Source: an uncultured Hyphomonas sp. (GTDB lineage Bacteria; Pseudomonadota; Alphaproteobacteria; Caulobacterales; Hyphomonadaceae). From it: 64,000 bases of DNA. The position numbers and the translations under genes are program-made. The stretch spans positions 806,001-870,000 of the forward strand of contig NZ_OY787456.1 in NCBI RefSeq assembly GCF_963678875.1, written 5' to 3'. Each line of letters starts with the position of its first letter. The first letter of the stretch is position 1. The notes beneath the pieces were generated by a model that ran no database searches, was not told where the DNA came from, and saw only the letters and a list, made by a program, of their open reading frames with translations. This document shows, piece after piece, positions 1 through 8,818 of this stretch.

Positions 1-1
1 C

Positions 2-679
2 GCGCGCAGTGAAGACCACGCGTCCAGCCAGTCGACCATGGATGAAGGCATCGGCCTCGCCATGGCGCTGACCCTTCCGGCGGCGGCTGCGTTGCTGGTC
101 GCACCGGTCTTCCTGATCGAGGCCTTCTTCGTGCGGGGCGCCTTCCTGCAGTCGGATGCCGAAGCGTCCGGCGGGGCGCTGTTCCATTTTGCCTGGGGTG
201 TGCCGGCTTTCGTCCTGATCAAGGTTCTGGCCCCGGCCTTCTTTGCCCGGGAAGACACGAAGACGCCGATGCAGTTCGCCCTCGTCTCGGTGGCCATCAA
301 CACGGCGCTCGGGGCAGGGCTGTTCTTCTGGCTGAACCGGCAGGGAGAGCTGGGCTTTATCGGCCTTGCCATCGCCACGTCCGTGGCGGCCTGGGTGAAC
401 GCCCTCCTGCTTGCCACGACACTGGCGGGCCGCGGCTGGTACAGGCCGGGCCCGGTGCTGGTGTCGCGCACGCTGCGCGCCCTGATCGCCAGCGGCCTGA
501 TGGCTGGGTCTGTGTGGTTCATGGTCCACAACTTCCAGTGGGTCCGGGACAATATCGTCGACTCACGGGCGCTGGCCGCTGCAATCGTGATCCTCGCCGG
601 CGGCCTGATCTACGGCGTAGCGGCCCTGTTGACCGGTGCGATCCGCCCCCGCGACATCACGCAGGCCTTGCGCCGCTAG
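2..679 (+). CDS. murJ: Lipid II flippase MurJ, C-terminal part (5' end outside window)
   Basis: This is the last ~225 residues of a polytopic inner-membrane protein; the frame is open from base 2, so the N-terminal ~300 residues lie before the window. The stretch KVLAPAFFAREDTKTP matches the conserved MurJ signature around the positively charged lipid II pathway (K-L-P-FYA-DT-TP). At least five hydrophobic segments follow, ending in a short Arg-rich tail. MurJ moves lipid II to the periplasmic face for peptidoglycan synthesis. trpS follows 24 bases later on the same strand, a common alphaproteobacterial neighbour. An internal ATG at base 38 is not a real start because the family sequence continues upstream of it. 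Confidence 0.9.
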   Translation, partial: ARSEDHASSQSTMDEGIGLAMALTLPAAAALLVAPVFLIEAFFVRGAFLQSDAEASGGALFHFAWGVPAFVLIKVLAPAFFAREDTKTPMQFALVSVAINTALGAGLFFWLNRQGELGFIGLAIATSVAAWVNALLLATTLAGRGWYRPGPVLVSRTLRALIASGLMAGSVWFMVHNFQWVRDNIVDSRALAAAIVILAGGLIYGVAALLTGAIRPRDITQALRR

Positions 680-703
680 GTAAATCGGCTACAGCGCTTG
701 GCC

Positions 704-1744
704 ATGACTGACACAAACACTCCCGCCTACACCGGCCCCCAGCGGGTCTTCTCTGGTATCCAGCCGACCGGCAACCTCCACCTCGGCAACTATCTCGGCG
801 CGCTGAAGAAGTTCGTCGACCTCCAGAATGATGGCTGGGACTGTGTCTATTCGGTCGTCGACATGCACGCCATCACCATGCCGGTGGAGAAGGGCGTGCT
901 GGCCGACCAGACGCGCCAGATCGCGGCGGCTTTCATCGCCTGCGGCATCGATCCGAAGAAATCGGTGGTCTACGCGCAGTCCTCCGTACCGGCCCATGCC
1001 GAGCTGGCCTGGGTGTTCAACTGCGTTGCCCGCATGGGCTGGGTCGAGCGGATGACCCAGTTCAAGGACAAGGCCGGCAAGGATGCCGAGCGCGCCTCTG
1101 TGGGCCTCTTCACCTATCCGGTCCTGCAGGCGGCTGACATCCTGGCCTACAAGGCTACCCACGTGCCCGTGGGCGAGGACCAGAAGCAGCACCTCGAGCT
1201 CAGCCGCGACATCGCCGACCGCTTCAATCGCGAATACGATGTGCCGGGCTTCTTCCCGCTGCCGGAACCGCTGATCAAAGGCCCCGGCGCGCGGATCATG
1301 AGCCTGAAGGACGGCACGAAGAAGATGTCAAAGTCCGACCCGTCGGACCTGTCGCGCATCAACCTTGTCGACGATGCCGACCTGATCGCGAAGAAGATCA
1401 AGAAGGCCAAGACCGACCTTGAAGGCGACATGCCGTCGGAGCCGAAGGGCCTCGAAGGCCGTCCGGAAGTCGAGAACCTTGTCGGCATCTACTCCGCCGT
1501 GAGCGGGCAGACGACGGAGCAGGTGCTGGCTGAATTTGGCGGCAAGGGCTTCGGTGTGTTCAAGCCCGCGCTGGCCGATGTGATGGTGGACCATCTGGCG
1601 CCGATCACGCAGCGCTATCGCGATATTCTCGCCGACCAATCCGGCATCGATGCGATTCTCAAGGATGGCGCGGAACGGGCCGACGCCATTGCCGCGCCGA
1701 TCATGGAAGAAGTTCGCCGCGCCGTCGGTTACTGGCGGCCCTGA
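704..1744 (+). CDS. trpS: Tryptophanyl-tRNA synthetase
   Basis: Class I aminoacyl-tRNA synthetase that charges tRNA-Trp in the cytoplasm. The HIGH-type motif appears as PTGNLHLGNY at residues 21-30 and the KMSKS loop as KKMSKSD near residue 207. The 346-residue length fits bacterial TrpS. The frame also opens at a TTG at 698, two codons upstream, but ATG 704 is the more plausible start; neither has a strong ribosome site. It follows murJ by 24 bases and may be cotranscribed with it. Confidence 0.95.
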   Translation: MTDTNTPAYTGPQRVFSGIQPTGNLHLGNYLGALKKFVDLQNDGWDCVYSVVDMHAITMPVEKGVLADQTRQIAAAFIACGIDPKKSVVYAQSSVPAHAELAWVFNCVARMGWVERMTQFKDKAGKDAERASVGLFTYPVLQAADILAYKATHVPVGEDQKQHLELSRDIADRFNREYDVPGFFPLPEPLIKGPGARIMSLKDGTKKMSKSDPSDLSRINLVDDADLIAKKIKKAKTDLEGDMPSEPKGLEGRPEVENLVGIYSAVSGQTTEQVLAEFGGKGFGVFKPALADVMVDHLAPITQRYRDILADQSGIDAILKDGAERADAIAAPIMEEVRRAVGYWRP

Positions 1745-1756
1745 TATTTGCCTGAC

Positions 1757-1791
1757 GGCCCGGCGTGCCATTCCGGCACATTGACCGGGCC
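1757..1791 (+). terminator. Nested inverted repeat after trpS
   Basis: GGCCCGG (1757-1763) pairs with CCGGGCC (1785-1791), and an inner GTGCC/GGCAC pair (1765-1769, 1775-1779) extends the hairpin. No T-run follows, so it is either a weak or Rho-assisted terminator for trpS or an RNA structure in the leader of the next gene. Confidence 0.35.
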
Positions 1792-1839
1792 GCCGATGGC
1801 CTTACGACTTGCCCATCAGTTCTGAAAAGGATGTGCCCC

Positions 1840-2298
1840 ATGCTGTTTCGCACCCTGCTTCCCGCCGCTGCCCTGTTGCTCGCAGCCTGTTCCGGCCCGG
1901 CGGATGCGCCGGCGGGTGAGTCCGTGATCGAGGTCAAGGAAGCCTTCATCGTGAAGCCCGCGGAAGGGCGTGACGTCGCTGCGGGCGGCCTGATGGCCTA
2001 TGTCACCGGCGCGCCGGTGGAACTGGTCGGTGCCACCACCGACGCGGCAGACCGCGTGGAACTGCACACCATGTCGATGGAAGACGGCGTCATGCAGATG
2101 CGCCAGGTGGAAAGCTTCACCGCCTCGGAGGGCGAGCCCATCGTGCTCCAGCGCGGCGGCAACCATCTCATGCTGTTCGGCGTGGACCCCGCGATTGCCG
2201 TGGGCGACTCGGTCGATGTCTCGCTGGAATTCCGCGATTCGGACGGCACTTCGCAGACCGTGGTGACCAGCGCAGAGATCAAGGGGCTCGGCGACTGA
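1840..2298 (+). CDS. PCuAC-type copper chaperone lipoprotein
   Basis: Periplasmic copper(I)-binding protein of the PCuAC (DUF461) family, which delivers copper to cytochrome oxidase. The sequence starts with a lipoprotein signal ending in a lipobox LLAAC, then a cupredoxin-like domain. The metal ligands of the family motif are visible: HTMSM near residues 74-78, further Met residues in VMQM, and HLM after GGN. ATG 1840 is chosen because AAGG at 1827-1830 lies 9 bases upstream; ATG 1831 is too close to it. No Sco or cytochrome oxidase gene is adjacent, so the partner must be encoded elsewhere. Confidence 0.87.
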   Translation: MLFRTLLPAAALLLAACSGPADAPAGESVIEVKEAFIVKPAEGRDVAAGGLMAYVTGAPVELVGATTDAADRVELHTMSMEDGVMQMRQVESFTASEGEPIVLQRGGNHLMLFGVDPAIAVGDSVDVSLEFRDSDGTSQTVVTSAEIKGLGD

Positions 2299-2400
2299 GT
2301 CGCTTGATCCGACCCCGGACAGCTCCTGTCTGCCCTGAAAACTGACATCTCCCGCCCGACTGGCGCAGCATTTGCGTGCACACACTGCAGGTTGCGGACA

Positions 2401-2424
2401 TTTAACAGTTAATGACCTGTTAAA
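2401..2424. promoter_or_regulatory. Perfect 8-bp inverted repeat upstream of the DUF2333 gene
   Basis: TTTAACAG (2401-2408) and CTGTTAAA (2417-2424) form a perfect palindrome with an 8-base spacer, 66 bases before the next start codon. It is AT-rich against GC-rich surroundings and has no T-run, which suggests an operator rather than a terminator. Confidence 0.4.
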
Positions 2425-2489
2425 ATGCCACAATTGAACGCATAGTGCTGTGAATGCAACACCGCGCCAGAGCCGGGGAAATGTAGAGT

Positions 2490-3560
2490 ATGGCCTTCGA
2501 CAGCCGCTTGCACGCTGCCTATCTCGAAGAGGGACCCGACCCGAACGAGGTATCTGAAGAACACCTGCGTGAACTGGATGAGGCCGAGCCGCATCCGATC
2601 ATGGATTTCTTCCGCGGCCTTTGGCGGCGAACCATTTTCCTCTTCAAGCTGAGCTTGTTCCTTGCGCTGGTCGGCGCCTACCCGTTCTCGGCGGTCATGT
2701 CTCACAAGATCGATGACTCCGACATTGTCTTCGCGGACGGCCAGAAATGGGCTTTCCCGGAATCCGGCATCGCCATCACCAAGATCGCGCGCGAGCTGGA
2801 AGGGAAGGGCTGGGCCGACGACAAGCCGAACTGGCACCCGCAGGCCCGTCTGACGGCCATGCCCGCCTGGCAGGAAGCCACCGCCGATGGCCTTTCCGAG
2901 TTCACCCGCATGGCCGCTGGCGCCGTGCCGGATGAGAATGGCGAGCCGGATGCGGACCTGATTGCAGCCTCCCGTCTTCTGAAAGGCATTCCCGGCGAAG
3001 ATATGCGTCCGCGCATGACCGCTGCGGCCGAAGCACTGAACCGGTTTGACTCCCGCGCCAGCCGTGGCCTCGTCACGGTCGCCGACCGCCGGGAGCTGGC
3101 GGCTGAAGAAGCCCGCATGTTCGCTGGCTGGGCCGTCGCCGACCAGGACGACCTCTCGACCCAGATCTATCAGGAATCGACCGGCTGGCCGGCCTCCAAG
3201 CAGGACATCCGCGTCTTCTATGCTGCCAAGGCCCGCGCCCACATCGCGCTGCAGATGCTGAAAGCCGCCCGCCTGGCTGACCGCGACAGCCTCGCCGACG
3301 CCGATACGATGGCGGCCTACGAAAAGGCCGAAGCTGCCTGGACACGCGCTGCCCGCATCCGCCCGCTGGTTGTCTCCAACCAGAAGGGCGATGGCGCCAT
3401 CATGGCCAACCATCTCGCCAGCCTCGGCTTCTTCCTGCGCGATGCCCAGCGCACGTCCGAAGAGCTGGCCGAGCGCCTTGACCAGCCCCTGCCGGCGGCA
3501 GAACCGGCAAGCGAAGACGTGGCCCAGCTCGATCCGGCCCTGGCCAGCGCAGCGCACTGA
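2490..3560 (+). CDS. DUF2333 family membrane-anchored protein
   Basis: A 356-residue protein with a short acidic cytoplasmic N-terminus, one transmembrane segment at about residues 50-70 (FLFKLSLFLALVGAYPFSAV) and a large helical periplasmic domain. This layout and the text IDDSDIVF followed by WAFPESGIAITKIARELE agree with the DUF2333 family of proteobacteria, whose function is not established. The domain is rich in Ala, Glu and Arg and looks all-helical. It stands alone, 93 bases before nfuA. The identification is from memory of the family; no function is proposed. Confidence 0.75.
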   Translation: MAFDSRLHAAYLEEGPDPNEVSEEHLRELDEAEPHPIMDFFRGLWRRTIFLFKLSLFLALVGAYPFSAVMSHKIDDSDIVFADGQKWAFPESGIAITKIARELEGKGWADDKPNWHPQARLTAMPAWQEATADGLSEFTRMAAGAVPDENGEPDADLIAASRLLKGIPGEDMRPRMTAAAEALNRFDSRASRGLVTVADRRELAAEEARMFAGWAVADQDDLSTQIYQESTGWPASKQDIRVFYAAKARAHIALQMLKAARLADRDSLADADTMAAYEKAEAAWTRAARIRPLVVSNQKGDGAIMANHLASLGFFLRDAQRTSEELAERLDQPLPAAEPASEDVAQLDPALASAAH

Positions 3561-3653
3561 GACCAGCTTCTTAAGCCTTTCGCCCTTGATACGCCTGCCT
3601 CTCCGCGCCATCTGTTGCGCAGGTGAAGCTTTATACAGAAAGGGCAGGCGGCG

Positions 3654-4232
3654 ATGTTCATTCAGACCGAACCGACTCCCAACCCGGATACGATCAAATT
3701 CCTGCCGGGACACGAAGTGGCAGGCGACCGCGGCCCGTTCGATTTCCCGGACCTGGCCAGCGCGCGCATCAGCCTGCTGGCCCGCGCCCTGTTTCAGGTC
3801 GACGGGGTGGAACGCGTCTTCCTCGGCAGCGACTTCGTGTCGATCAACAAGGCCGAAGACAAGGACTGGCGGCATGTGAAGCCGATGGTACTGGCCGCGA
3901 TCATGGACCATTACATGGCCGGGCTGCCGGTCGTGGAGGACGGCGCCGAGCCGTCCGCCTCCGCCGAGGCCGATGTGACCTATGAGGGCGAAGCGGCCGA
4001 GATTGTCGAGGAAATCCGTGAGCTGATCGAGACGCGCGTGCGCCCGGCTGTGGCACAGGATGGTGGCGACATCATCTTCCACCGGTTCGAGCCTGAGACC
4101 GGCATCGTGCACCTCTCCATGCGCGGCGCCTGTGCCGGCTGCCCGTCATCGACGATGACGCTGAAGCAGGGCATCGAGAACATGCTGAAGACCTATGTGC
4201 CCGAAGTGACGGCCGTTGAGGCCGTGCTCTAG
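3654..4232 (+). CDS. nfuA: Nfu-type iron-sulfur cluster scaffold or carrier
   Basis: The N-terminal ~90 residues (MFIQTEPTPNPDTIKFLPG) are the Nfu-N domain of the Nfu1/NfuA class. The C-terminal NifU-like domain carries the cluster-binding CAGC pair at Cys160 and Cys163. It carries 4Fe-4S clusters to apo-enzymes in the cytoplasm. The 192-residue length is typical of alphaproteobacterial and mitochondrial Nfu. In many alphaproteobacteria it lies beside tsaB, rimI and fur; here a nitroreductase sits between nfuA and tsaB. Confidence 0.93.
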   Translation: MFIQTEPTPNPDTIKFLPGHEVAGDRGPFDFPDLASARISLLARALFQVDGVERVFLGSDFVSINKAEDKDWRHVKPMVLAAIMDHYMAGLPVVEDGAEPSASAEADVTYEGEAAEIVEEIRELIETRVRPAVAQDGGDIIFHRFEPETGIVHLSMRGACAGCPSSTMTLKQGIENMLKTYVPEVTAVEAVL

Positions 4233-4304
4233 GCGCGAACTGCCCTCTTGACGGCCCGCGCGAAGACGGGCCGCATATCCCAGAAAAGCAAAAGGACGAT
4301 GCCT

Positions 4305-4904
4305 ATGGCCCACCCCGTGAACGACCATGCGCTGGACGTGATTTTCCGCGACGCGCGCTCCTATAATGGCTGGCGCGAGGAAGACGTTCCCGAAGTCCTG
4401 GTCCGGGCGGTCTATGACCTGGCAAAGCTTGGCCCGACCAGCGCCAACAATTCCCCGGCGCGGTTTGTCTTCATCAACTCCGAAGAGGGCAAGGCCCGCC
4501 TCCTGCCGCTGATGTCGGAAGGCAATCGCGAGAAGACCCAGAAAGCTCCGTGGACGGTGATCATTGCCCACGACATGGAATTCCACGAGAAGATCCCCGC
4601 GCTCTTCCCCCATATGCCAAGTGCCAAGGACTGGTTCCACCATATCAAGGAAGAGACCGCCTTCCGGAACGGCACGCTGCAGGGCGCCTATCTCATGCTG
4701 GCGGCCCGCTCGCTCGGCCTTGATTGCGGCCCGATGTCCGGCTTCGATGCGGCGGGCGTCAACAAGGAGTTCTTCGAAAGCCAGGATGGCGAGATGAAGA
4801 ACTGGAAGGCGAACTTCATCTGCAATATCGGCCATGGCGACCGCACGACGATCTTCGACCGGTCTCCGCGCCTGACGTTCGACGAGGCCTGCCGCATCCT
4901 TTAA
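4305..4904 (+). CDS. RutE-like nitroreductase (malonic semialdehyde reductase type)
   Basis: FMN-dependent nitroreductase-fold protein of 199 residues. It has the N-terminal FRDARSYNGW and LGPTSANNSPARF stretches and the C-terminal NIGHGD segment typical of RutE/HadB, which reduce malonic semialdehyde to 3-hydroxypropionate. ATG 4305 is preferred because AAAGGA at 4291-4296 lies 8 bases upstream; longer starts (4248, 4299) have poor spacing. No other rut genes are nearby, so the physiological substrate is uncertain. tsaB starts 12 bases downstream, so it may be transcribed with tsaB-rimI. Confidence 0.82.
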   Translation: MAHPVNDHALDVIFRDARSYNGWREEDVPEVLVRAVYDLAKLGPTSANNSPARFVFINSEEGKARLLPLMSEGNREKTQKAPWTVIIAHDMEFHEKIPALFPHMPSAKDWFHHIKEETAFRNGTLQGAYLMLAARSLGLDCGPMSGFDAAGVNKEFFESQDGEMKNWKANFICNIGHGDRTTIFDRSPRLTFDEACRIL

Positions 4905-4916
4905 GCGGGCAAGACG

Positions 4917-5561
4917 ATGCTGGTCCTGGGGCTGAACACCGCTTTTACCGCCATGGAAGTGGCACTCGTGCGCGACGGCGAAATCCTCGCCGATGCGCGT
5001 GAGGTGATGGCACGCGGCCAGGACAAGCATTTGCCGGGCCTTGTCCAGCGCCTGCTGGACGAAGAGGGTGTGACGCTGGAGCAGGTGGACCGTATTGCCG
5101 TCGTCACCGGCCCCGGCAGCTTTACCGGCATCCGTATCGGCGTCGCCTATGCGCGTGGCCTCGCGCTGGTGACAAAAGCGGATTGTGTCGGCGTCACCAG
5201 CCTCGAGGCCGCCGTGCCCGCCGGTATGGAAGGCACCGTGATGGGCTGCCTGGCTGGGCAGAAACGCCCACCGGACCAGACCTGGTGGGTGCAGGGCGTT
5301 TCGGGCGGGCAGGGCATTGCCGACGTGCTGGAGCTGCGCCTCGAACAGCTGCTGCCCATGCTGGAAGGCTTCCACGCGCCCATCTTCATGGACAATCCGG
5401 ACGCGCTCGGCGACCTCAAGGACAAGCTGGACCTGCGCCCGCTCATGCCCTCCGCCATCACGGCGGCGATCAAGGGCGGCCAGTTCGATCCGGCATCGCA
5501 TCCTCCGTCCCCGGTCTATGCGCGTGAGCCGGATGCGACCCTGCCGGAGCCGCGCAAGTGA
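4917..5561 (+). CDS. tsaB: tRNA threonylcarbamoyladenosine biosynthesis protein TsaB
   Basis: ASKHA-fold partner of TsaD needed for the t6A37 modification of ANN-decoding tRNAs. The N-terminal MLVLGLNTAFTAMEVAL and the VTGPGSFTGIRIG motif near residues 62-75 are diagnostic. The protein has 214 residues, as usual. The stop codon overlaps the GTG start of rimI by four bases (GTGA), implying translational coupling. Confidence 0.93.
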   Translation: MLVLGLNTAFTAMEVALVRDGEILADAREVMARGQDKHLPGLVQRLLDEEGVTLEQVDRIAVVTGPGSFTGIRIGVAYARGLALVTKADCVGVTSLEAAVPAGMEGTVMGCLAGQKRPPDQTWWVQGVSGGQGIADVLELRLEQLLPMLEGFHAPIFMDNPDALGDLKDKLDLRPLMPSAITAAIKGGQFDPASHPPSPVYAREPDATLPEPRK

Positions 5562-6013
5562 CCCACCCCGTGCTCGTCCTGCGTGCTGAAGATGCGGGGC
5601 GCATGAGCCGGCTGCACATGCGATGCTTCGATGACCCGTGGAGCGCCGTCTCGTTTCGTGGTCTCCTGCTCGACACATCCATCCTGACGCTCGGCGTGGA
5701 ACAGGAGGGCGAACTCATTGCCTTTGCCATGGCGCAGACGATTGCGGGCGAAAGCGATATCCTCACCGTCGCCACCGCGCCGGAACAGCGCCGCAAGGGC
5801 CTCGGCGCAACGCTGATCCGCGCGCTTATCAACCGGCTGGGAGAGCGGGGCGTCTCCCGCATCACGCTGGACGTGGCCGAGGACAATGCGCCCGCCCGCG
5901 CGCTCTACAGCGGCTTCGGCTTCACCGAGGATGGCCGACGGCCGCGCTATTACACTGCCGGGCGCGATGTGCCCGTCGATGCGGTGCTGATGTCCCGCAA
6001 GATGAGCCTTTGA
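5558..6013 (+). CDS. rimI: Ribosomal-protein-alanine N-acetyltransferase RimI
   Basis: GNAT acetyltransferase of 151 residues; family members acetylate the N-terminal alanine of ribosomal protein S18. The acetyl-CoA loop QRRKGLGATL lies near residues 76-85, followed by VAEDNAPARALYSGFGF, the usual C-terminal GNAT strand and helix. The GTG start lies inside the end of tsaB. tsaB-rimI is a very widespread pair, which supports RimI over a generic GNAT. Confidence 0.88.
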   Translation: MTHPVLVLRAEDAGRMSRLHMRCFDDPWSAVSFRGLLLDTSILTLGVEQEGELIAFAMAQTIAGESDILTVATAPEQRRKGLGATLIRALINRLGERGVSRITLDVAEDNAPARALYSGFGFTEDGRRPRYYTAGRDVPVDAVLMSRKMSL

Positions 6014-6095
6014 CCGCCCACGCAGAAGTGATCATTTCGCCCTATCCAAATCCTCCCGCCACGCTACCATCCCCGCAGCAGCAGGAGGACGTACA

Positions 6096-6992
6096 ATGGC
6101 AGACGACATCAAAACGGCAGATATTCGCGCAGACATCCCTCAGGGCGTGTTCGATCTCTACGACGAATATTGCCACGGCCACCTGTCCCGGCGCGGCTTC
6201 TTCGAAGGGCTGGGCAAGTATGCGGTAGGCGGACTAAGTGTCGCCTCTCTGGCGGCCTGCGTCATGCCCGACTATTCGAAACAGCAGACATCTGAAAGCG
6301 ACGGCGAACTCGACGCGGAAATGGTCACCTACAATTCGCCGGATGGGGCAGGCGAGATGGCCGGCTATCTCGTGCGCCCCGCAGGCGGCGCCGTGCTGCC
6401 CGGCGTGCTGGTCGTGCACGAGAACCGGGGCCTCAACCCCCACATCAAGGATGTCGCCCGCCGCGCGGCCAAGGCGGGCTATGTCGCCTTTGCGCCGGAC
6501 GCGCTCTATCCGCTCGGCGGCTATCCCGGCAATGACGATGACGGCCGCACCATGCAGGCCACCCGCGACCGCGACGAGATGTTTGCGGATTTCCTCGCGG
6601 CGTCGGAATTCCTGCGCGATCATCCGGCGACGAACGGCAAGGTCGGCATTACGGGCTTCTGCTATGGCGGCGCGGTGACCAACATGATGGCGGTGCGCCA
6701 GCCATGGCTCTCTTGCTCCGTGCCGTACTATGGCGGCTGGCCGAGCGCCGAAGATGCCGCGAAACTGGAAGTGCCGTTGCAGCTCCACCTCGCCGGGCTG
6801 GACGACCGGGTGAATGCCGGATGGCCGACCTATCAGGATGCTCTGAATGCGGCGGGCAAGCCGTACGAAGTGTACCTCTATGAGGGCGTGAACCACGGGT
6901 TCCACAATGACACGACGTCCCGATATGACGAGGCCGCAGCGGCGCTCGCCTGGAGCCGGACGCTCGAATTCTTTGCAAAACACCTCGCCTGA
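6096..6992 (+). CDS. Dienelactone hydrolase family protein with twin-arginine-like leader
   Basis: Alpha/beta hydrolase of the carboxymethylenebutenolidase family, 298 residues. The nucleophile is Cys189 in GFCYGG; Asp236 or Asp237 (LDD) and His267 (VNHGF) complete the Cys-Asp-His triad. An N-terminal extension contains SRRGFFEGLG followed by a hydrophobic stretch ending SLAAC, which looks like a Tat signal with a lipobox, so the enzyme is probably exported and lipid-anchored (YghX-like). The natural ester or lactone substrate is unknown. A clear AGGAGG lies upstream of the ATG at 6083-6088. Confidence 0.87.
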   Translation: MADDIKTADIRADIPQGVFDLYDEYCHGHLSRRGFFEGLGKYAVGGLSVASLAACVMPDYSKQQTSESDGELDAEMVTYNSPDGAGEMAGYLVRPAGGAVLPGVLVVHENRGLNPHIKDVARRAAKAGYVAFAPDALYPLGGYPGNDDDGRTMQATRDRDEMFADFLAASEFLRDHPATNGKVGITGFCYGGAVTNMMAVRQPWLSCSVPYYGGWPSAEDAAKLEVPLQLHLAGLDDRVNAGWPTYQDALNAAGKPYEVYLYEGVNHGFHNDTTSRYDEAAAALAWSRTLEFFAKHLA

Positions 6993-7014
6993 TCGCTATT
7001 TGTTCCGGACAGGG

Positions 7015-7599
7015 ATGGACTCATATCTCAAACTGAGAAATGTTCCCTCTATGTTCAAGGAATGGGCGTCCCATTTTGATACACCGATTGGCCGGTGCGG
7101 CCTTGCCTGGACGGAGGCAGGGGTGACCGGCGTGCAATTGCCGGACGCCGACCTGAAGCAGACCGTCGCGCAGATCACCCGCCATGGGGCCGAACTGGTG
7201 AAGGAAGCCGATGTCCCGCCGGAGATCGCCGAAGTGATCGCCGCGCTAAAGGCTTTCCTGTCGGGCGAGCCGACCGGCTTTGACGGCCTGCGGCTGGACA
7301 TGGACCGCCATTCCCCGTTTGAGCGGGCCGCCTATGATGCGCTGCGCAAGGTCGGCTGGGGCCAGACGGTCACTTATGGTGAACTGGCGGCAGTCATCGG
7401 ACGGCCCAATGGCGCGCAAGCCATCGGCATGGCCATGGGGCGCAATTCCTGGCCGGTGATCGTGCCGTGCCACCGGGTGCTGGGCGCCAATGGCTGGCTG
7501 GGCGGCTTCTCCGCGCCGGGTGGCATGCTGACCAAGAAAGCCCTGCTGGCACGCGAAGGCGTCTATCCGGACGGCGGCCAGCTGAAACTGTTCGAGTGA
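7015..7599 (+). CDS. ogt: Methylated-DNA--protein-cysteine methyltransferase
   Basis: Suicide enzyme that removes alkyl groups from O6-alkylguanine. The active-site PCHRV holds the acceptor Cys152, preceded by the helix-turn-helix region (TVTYGELAAVIGRP, AIGMAMGRN) and followed by GWLGGFSAPGGMLTKK. The start is uncertain: ATG 7015 has a weak GGA upstream, and ATG 7051 begins just before the conserved domain. ycaQ starts 7 bases after the stop, forming a likely alkylation-repair operon. Confidence 0.9.
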   Translation: MDSYLKLRNVPSMFKEWASHFDTPIGRCGLAWTEAGVTGVQLPDADLKQTVAQITRHGAELVKEADVPPEIAEVIAALKAFLSGEPTGFDGLRLDMDRHSPFERAAYDALRKVGWGQTVTYGELAAVIGRPNGAQAIGMAMGRNSWPVIVPCHRVLGANGWLGGFSAPGGMLTKKALLAREGVYPDGGQLKLFE

Positions 7600-7606
7600 T
7601 GAAGTC

Positions 7607-8803
7607 ATGACCCGCGCGCCGCTTGAAATCCGCAACCGTGACGCCCGGCGTCTCTGGCTGCACGCACAGGGCCTGTCGGCGACGCCGACCGGGCCGCTGG
7701 ACCTCGGCGCGATGATCCGTGATCTCGGCTTCGTGCAGCTCGATTCGATCCGCGTCGTCTCGCGGGCGCATCACCACATTCTCTGGTCGCGTAACCAGAA
7801 CTACCGCGAGCCCATGCTCGACAGACTGATGCGCAAGGAGCGCGGTGTCTTCGAGCATTTCACCCATGATGCCTCCGTCATCCCGATGGACTTCTATCCC
7901 AACTGGCGGCGCCAGTTCCGGCGGCTGGAGAAGAAAGTCCGCGGCTGGGAATGGCATCGCGGCATGCTGGACGAGGATGGCCGGGCATGGATTGTGGACC
8001 GGATCCGGCAGGAAGGCCCGCTCAGTACCAAGGCCTTCGACACGAAGGTTGAGGGACCGCGCGAGATGTGGCGCCGCCCGCCGCACAAGCTGGCGCTCGA
8101 TTACATGTGGTATGCGGGGGAGCTCTCGACCTCGCACCGGGAGAATTTCACCAAATTCTACGACCTGACCGAACGGGTGATTCCCGGTCATCACCGGGAG
8201 GATGAGCTGCCCGATCATGAACAGGTCGACTGGCTCTGCCGCGAGGCGCTGACCCGCATTGCCTTCGGGTCGGAAGGGGACATCCAGCGCTTCTGGGATG
8301 CCGCAAGCCTCGCCGAAGTGAAGGACTGGGCGGGCAACCAGACACGTCTCGTGCCGGTCCGAATCGAGGGCGCCGACGGAAAATGGACGACCGCCCTTGC
8401 GCCAGAAGACATCGAGACCCGGCTGGAGGCAGCCCCCGCGCCAACCTCGCGCTTGCGCATCCTGAACCCGTTCGACCCCGTGATCCGCGACCGGACCCGG
8501 CTGCTGCGCCTGTTCGGCTTCGATTACCGGATCGAGATCTTCGTCCCGGCGGCCAAGCGCCAGTGGGGCTATTATGTTTACCCGTTGCTGGAAGGGGACC
8601 GGATGGTCGGCCGGATCGAGGTGAAAGCCGACCGCGCGGCCGGAACGCTGACGCTGGAACGCATCTGGTCGGAGGCCGGCATTGCCTGGACCGGGGCACG
8701 GGACGCCCGGCTTGAAGCAGAATTAGCACGCTTTGCACGGCTGGCCGGAGTTGACACCGTTGTCCGCAATCAACATCTGAAACTGGACTTACCGTCGCGC
8801 TAA
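7607..8803 (+). CDS. ycaQ: YcaQ/AlkX-type winged-helix DNA glycosylase
   Basis: A 398-residue member of the HTH_42 glycosylase family. E. coli YcaQ (AlkX) unhooks interstrand crosslinks. The sequence FVQLDSI near residues 42-48 holds the QxD/QxQ-type catalytic motif, followed by the family-typical RAHHHILWSR and FEHFTHDASVIPM. Three winged-helix modules are expected. Its position directly behind ogt supports a role in alkylation or crosslink repair. fur follows 15 bases downstream. Confidence 0.87.
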   Translation: MTRAPLEIRNRDARRLWLHAQGLSATPTGPLDLGAMIRDLGFVQLDSIRVVSRAHHHILWSRNQNYREPMLDRLMRKERGVFEHFTHDASVIPMDFYPNWRRQFRRLEKKVRGWEWHRGMLDEDGRAWIVDRIRQEGPLSTKAFDTKVEGPREMWRRPPHKLALDYMWYAGELSTSHRENFTKFYDLTERVIPGHHREDELPDHEQVDWLCREALTRIAFGSEGDIQRFWDAASLAEVKDWAGNQTRLVPVRIEGADGKWTTALAPEDIETRLEAAPAPTSRLRILNPFDPVIRDRTRLLRLFGFDYRIEIFVPAAKRQWGYYVYPLLEGDRMVGRIEVKADRAAGTLTLERIWSEAGIAWTGARDARLEAELARFARLAGVDTVVRNQHLKLDLPSR

Positions 8804-8818
8804 GGGCAAATACGTATC

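Noticed and set aside
2409..4112. A long minus-strand frame across the DUF2333 and nfuA genes
   Set aside because: Both plus-strand genes have conserved domains and ribosome sites; the antisense product has none.
4146..5678. A 510-codon minus-strand frame over the nitroreductase-tsaB region
   Set aside because: It is antisense to two genes with clear motifs and overlapping stop/start coupling; no family match.
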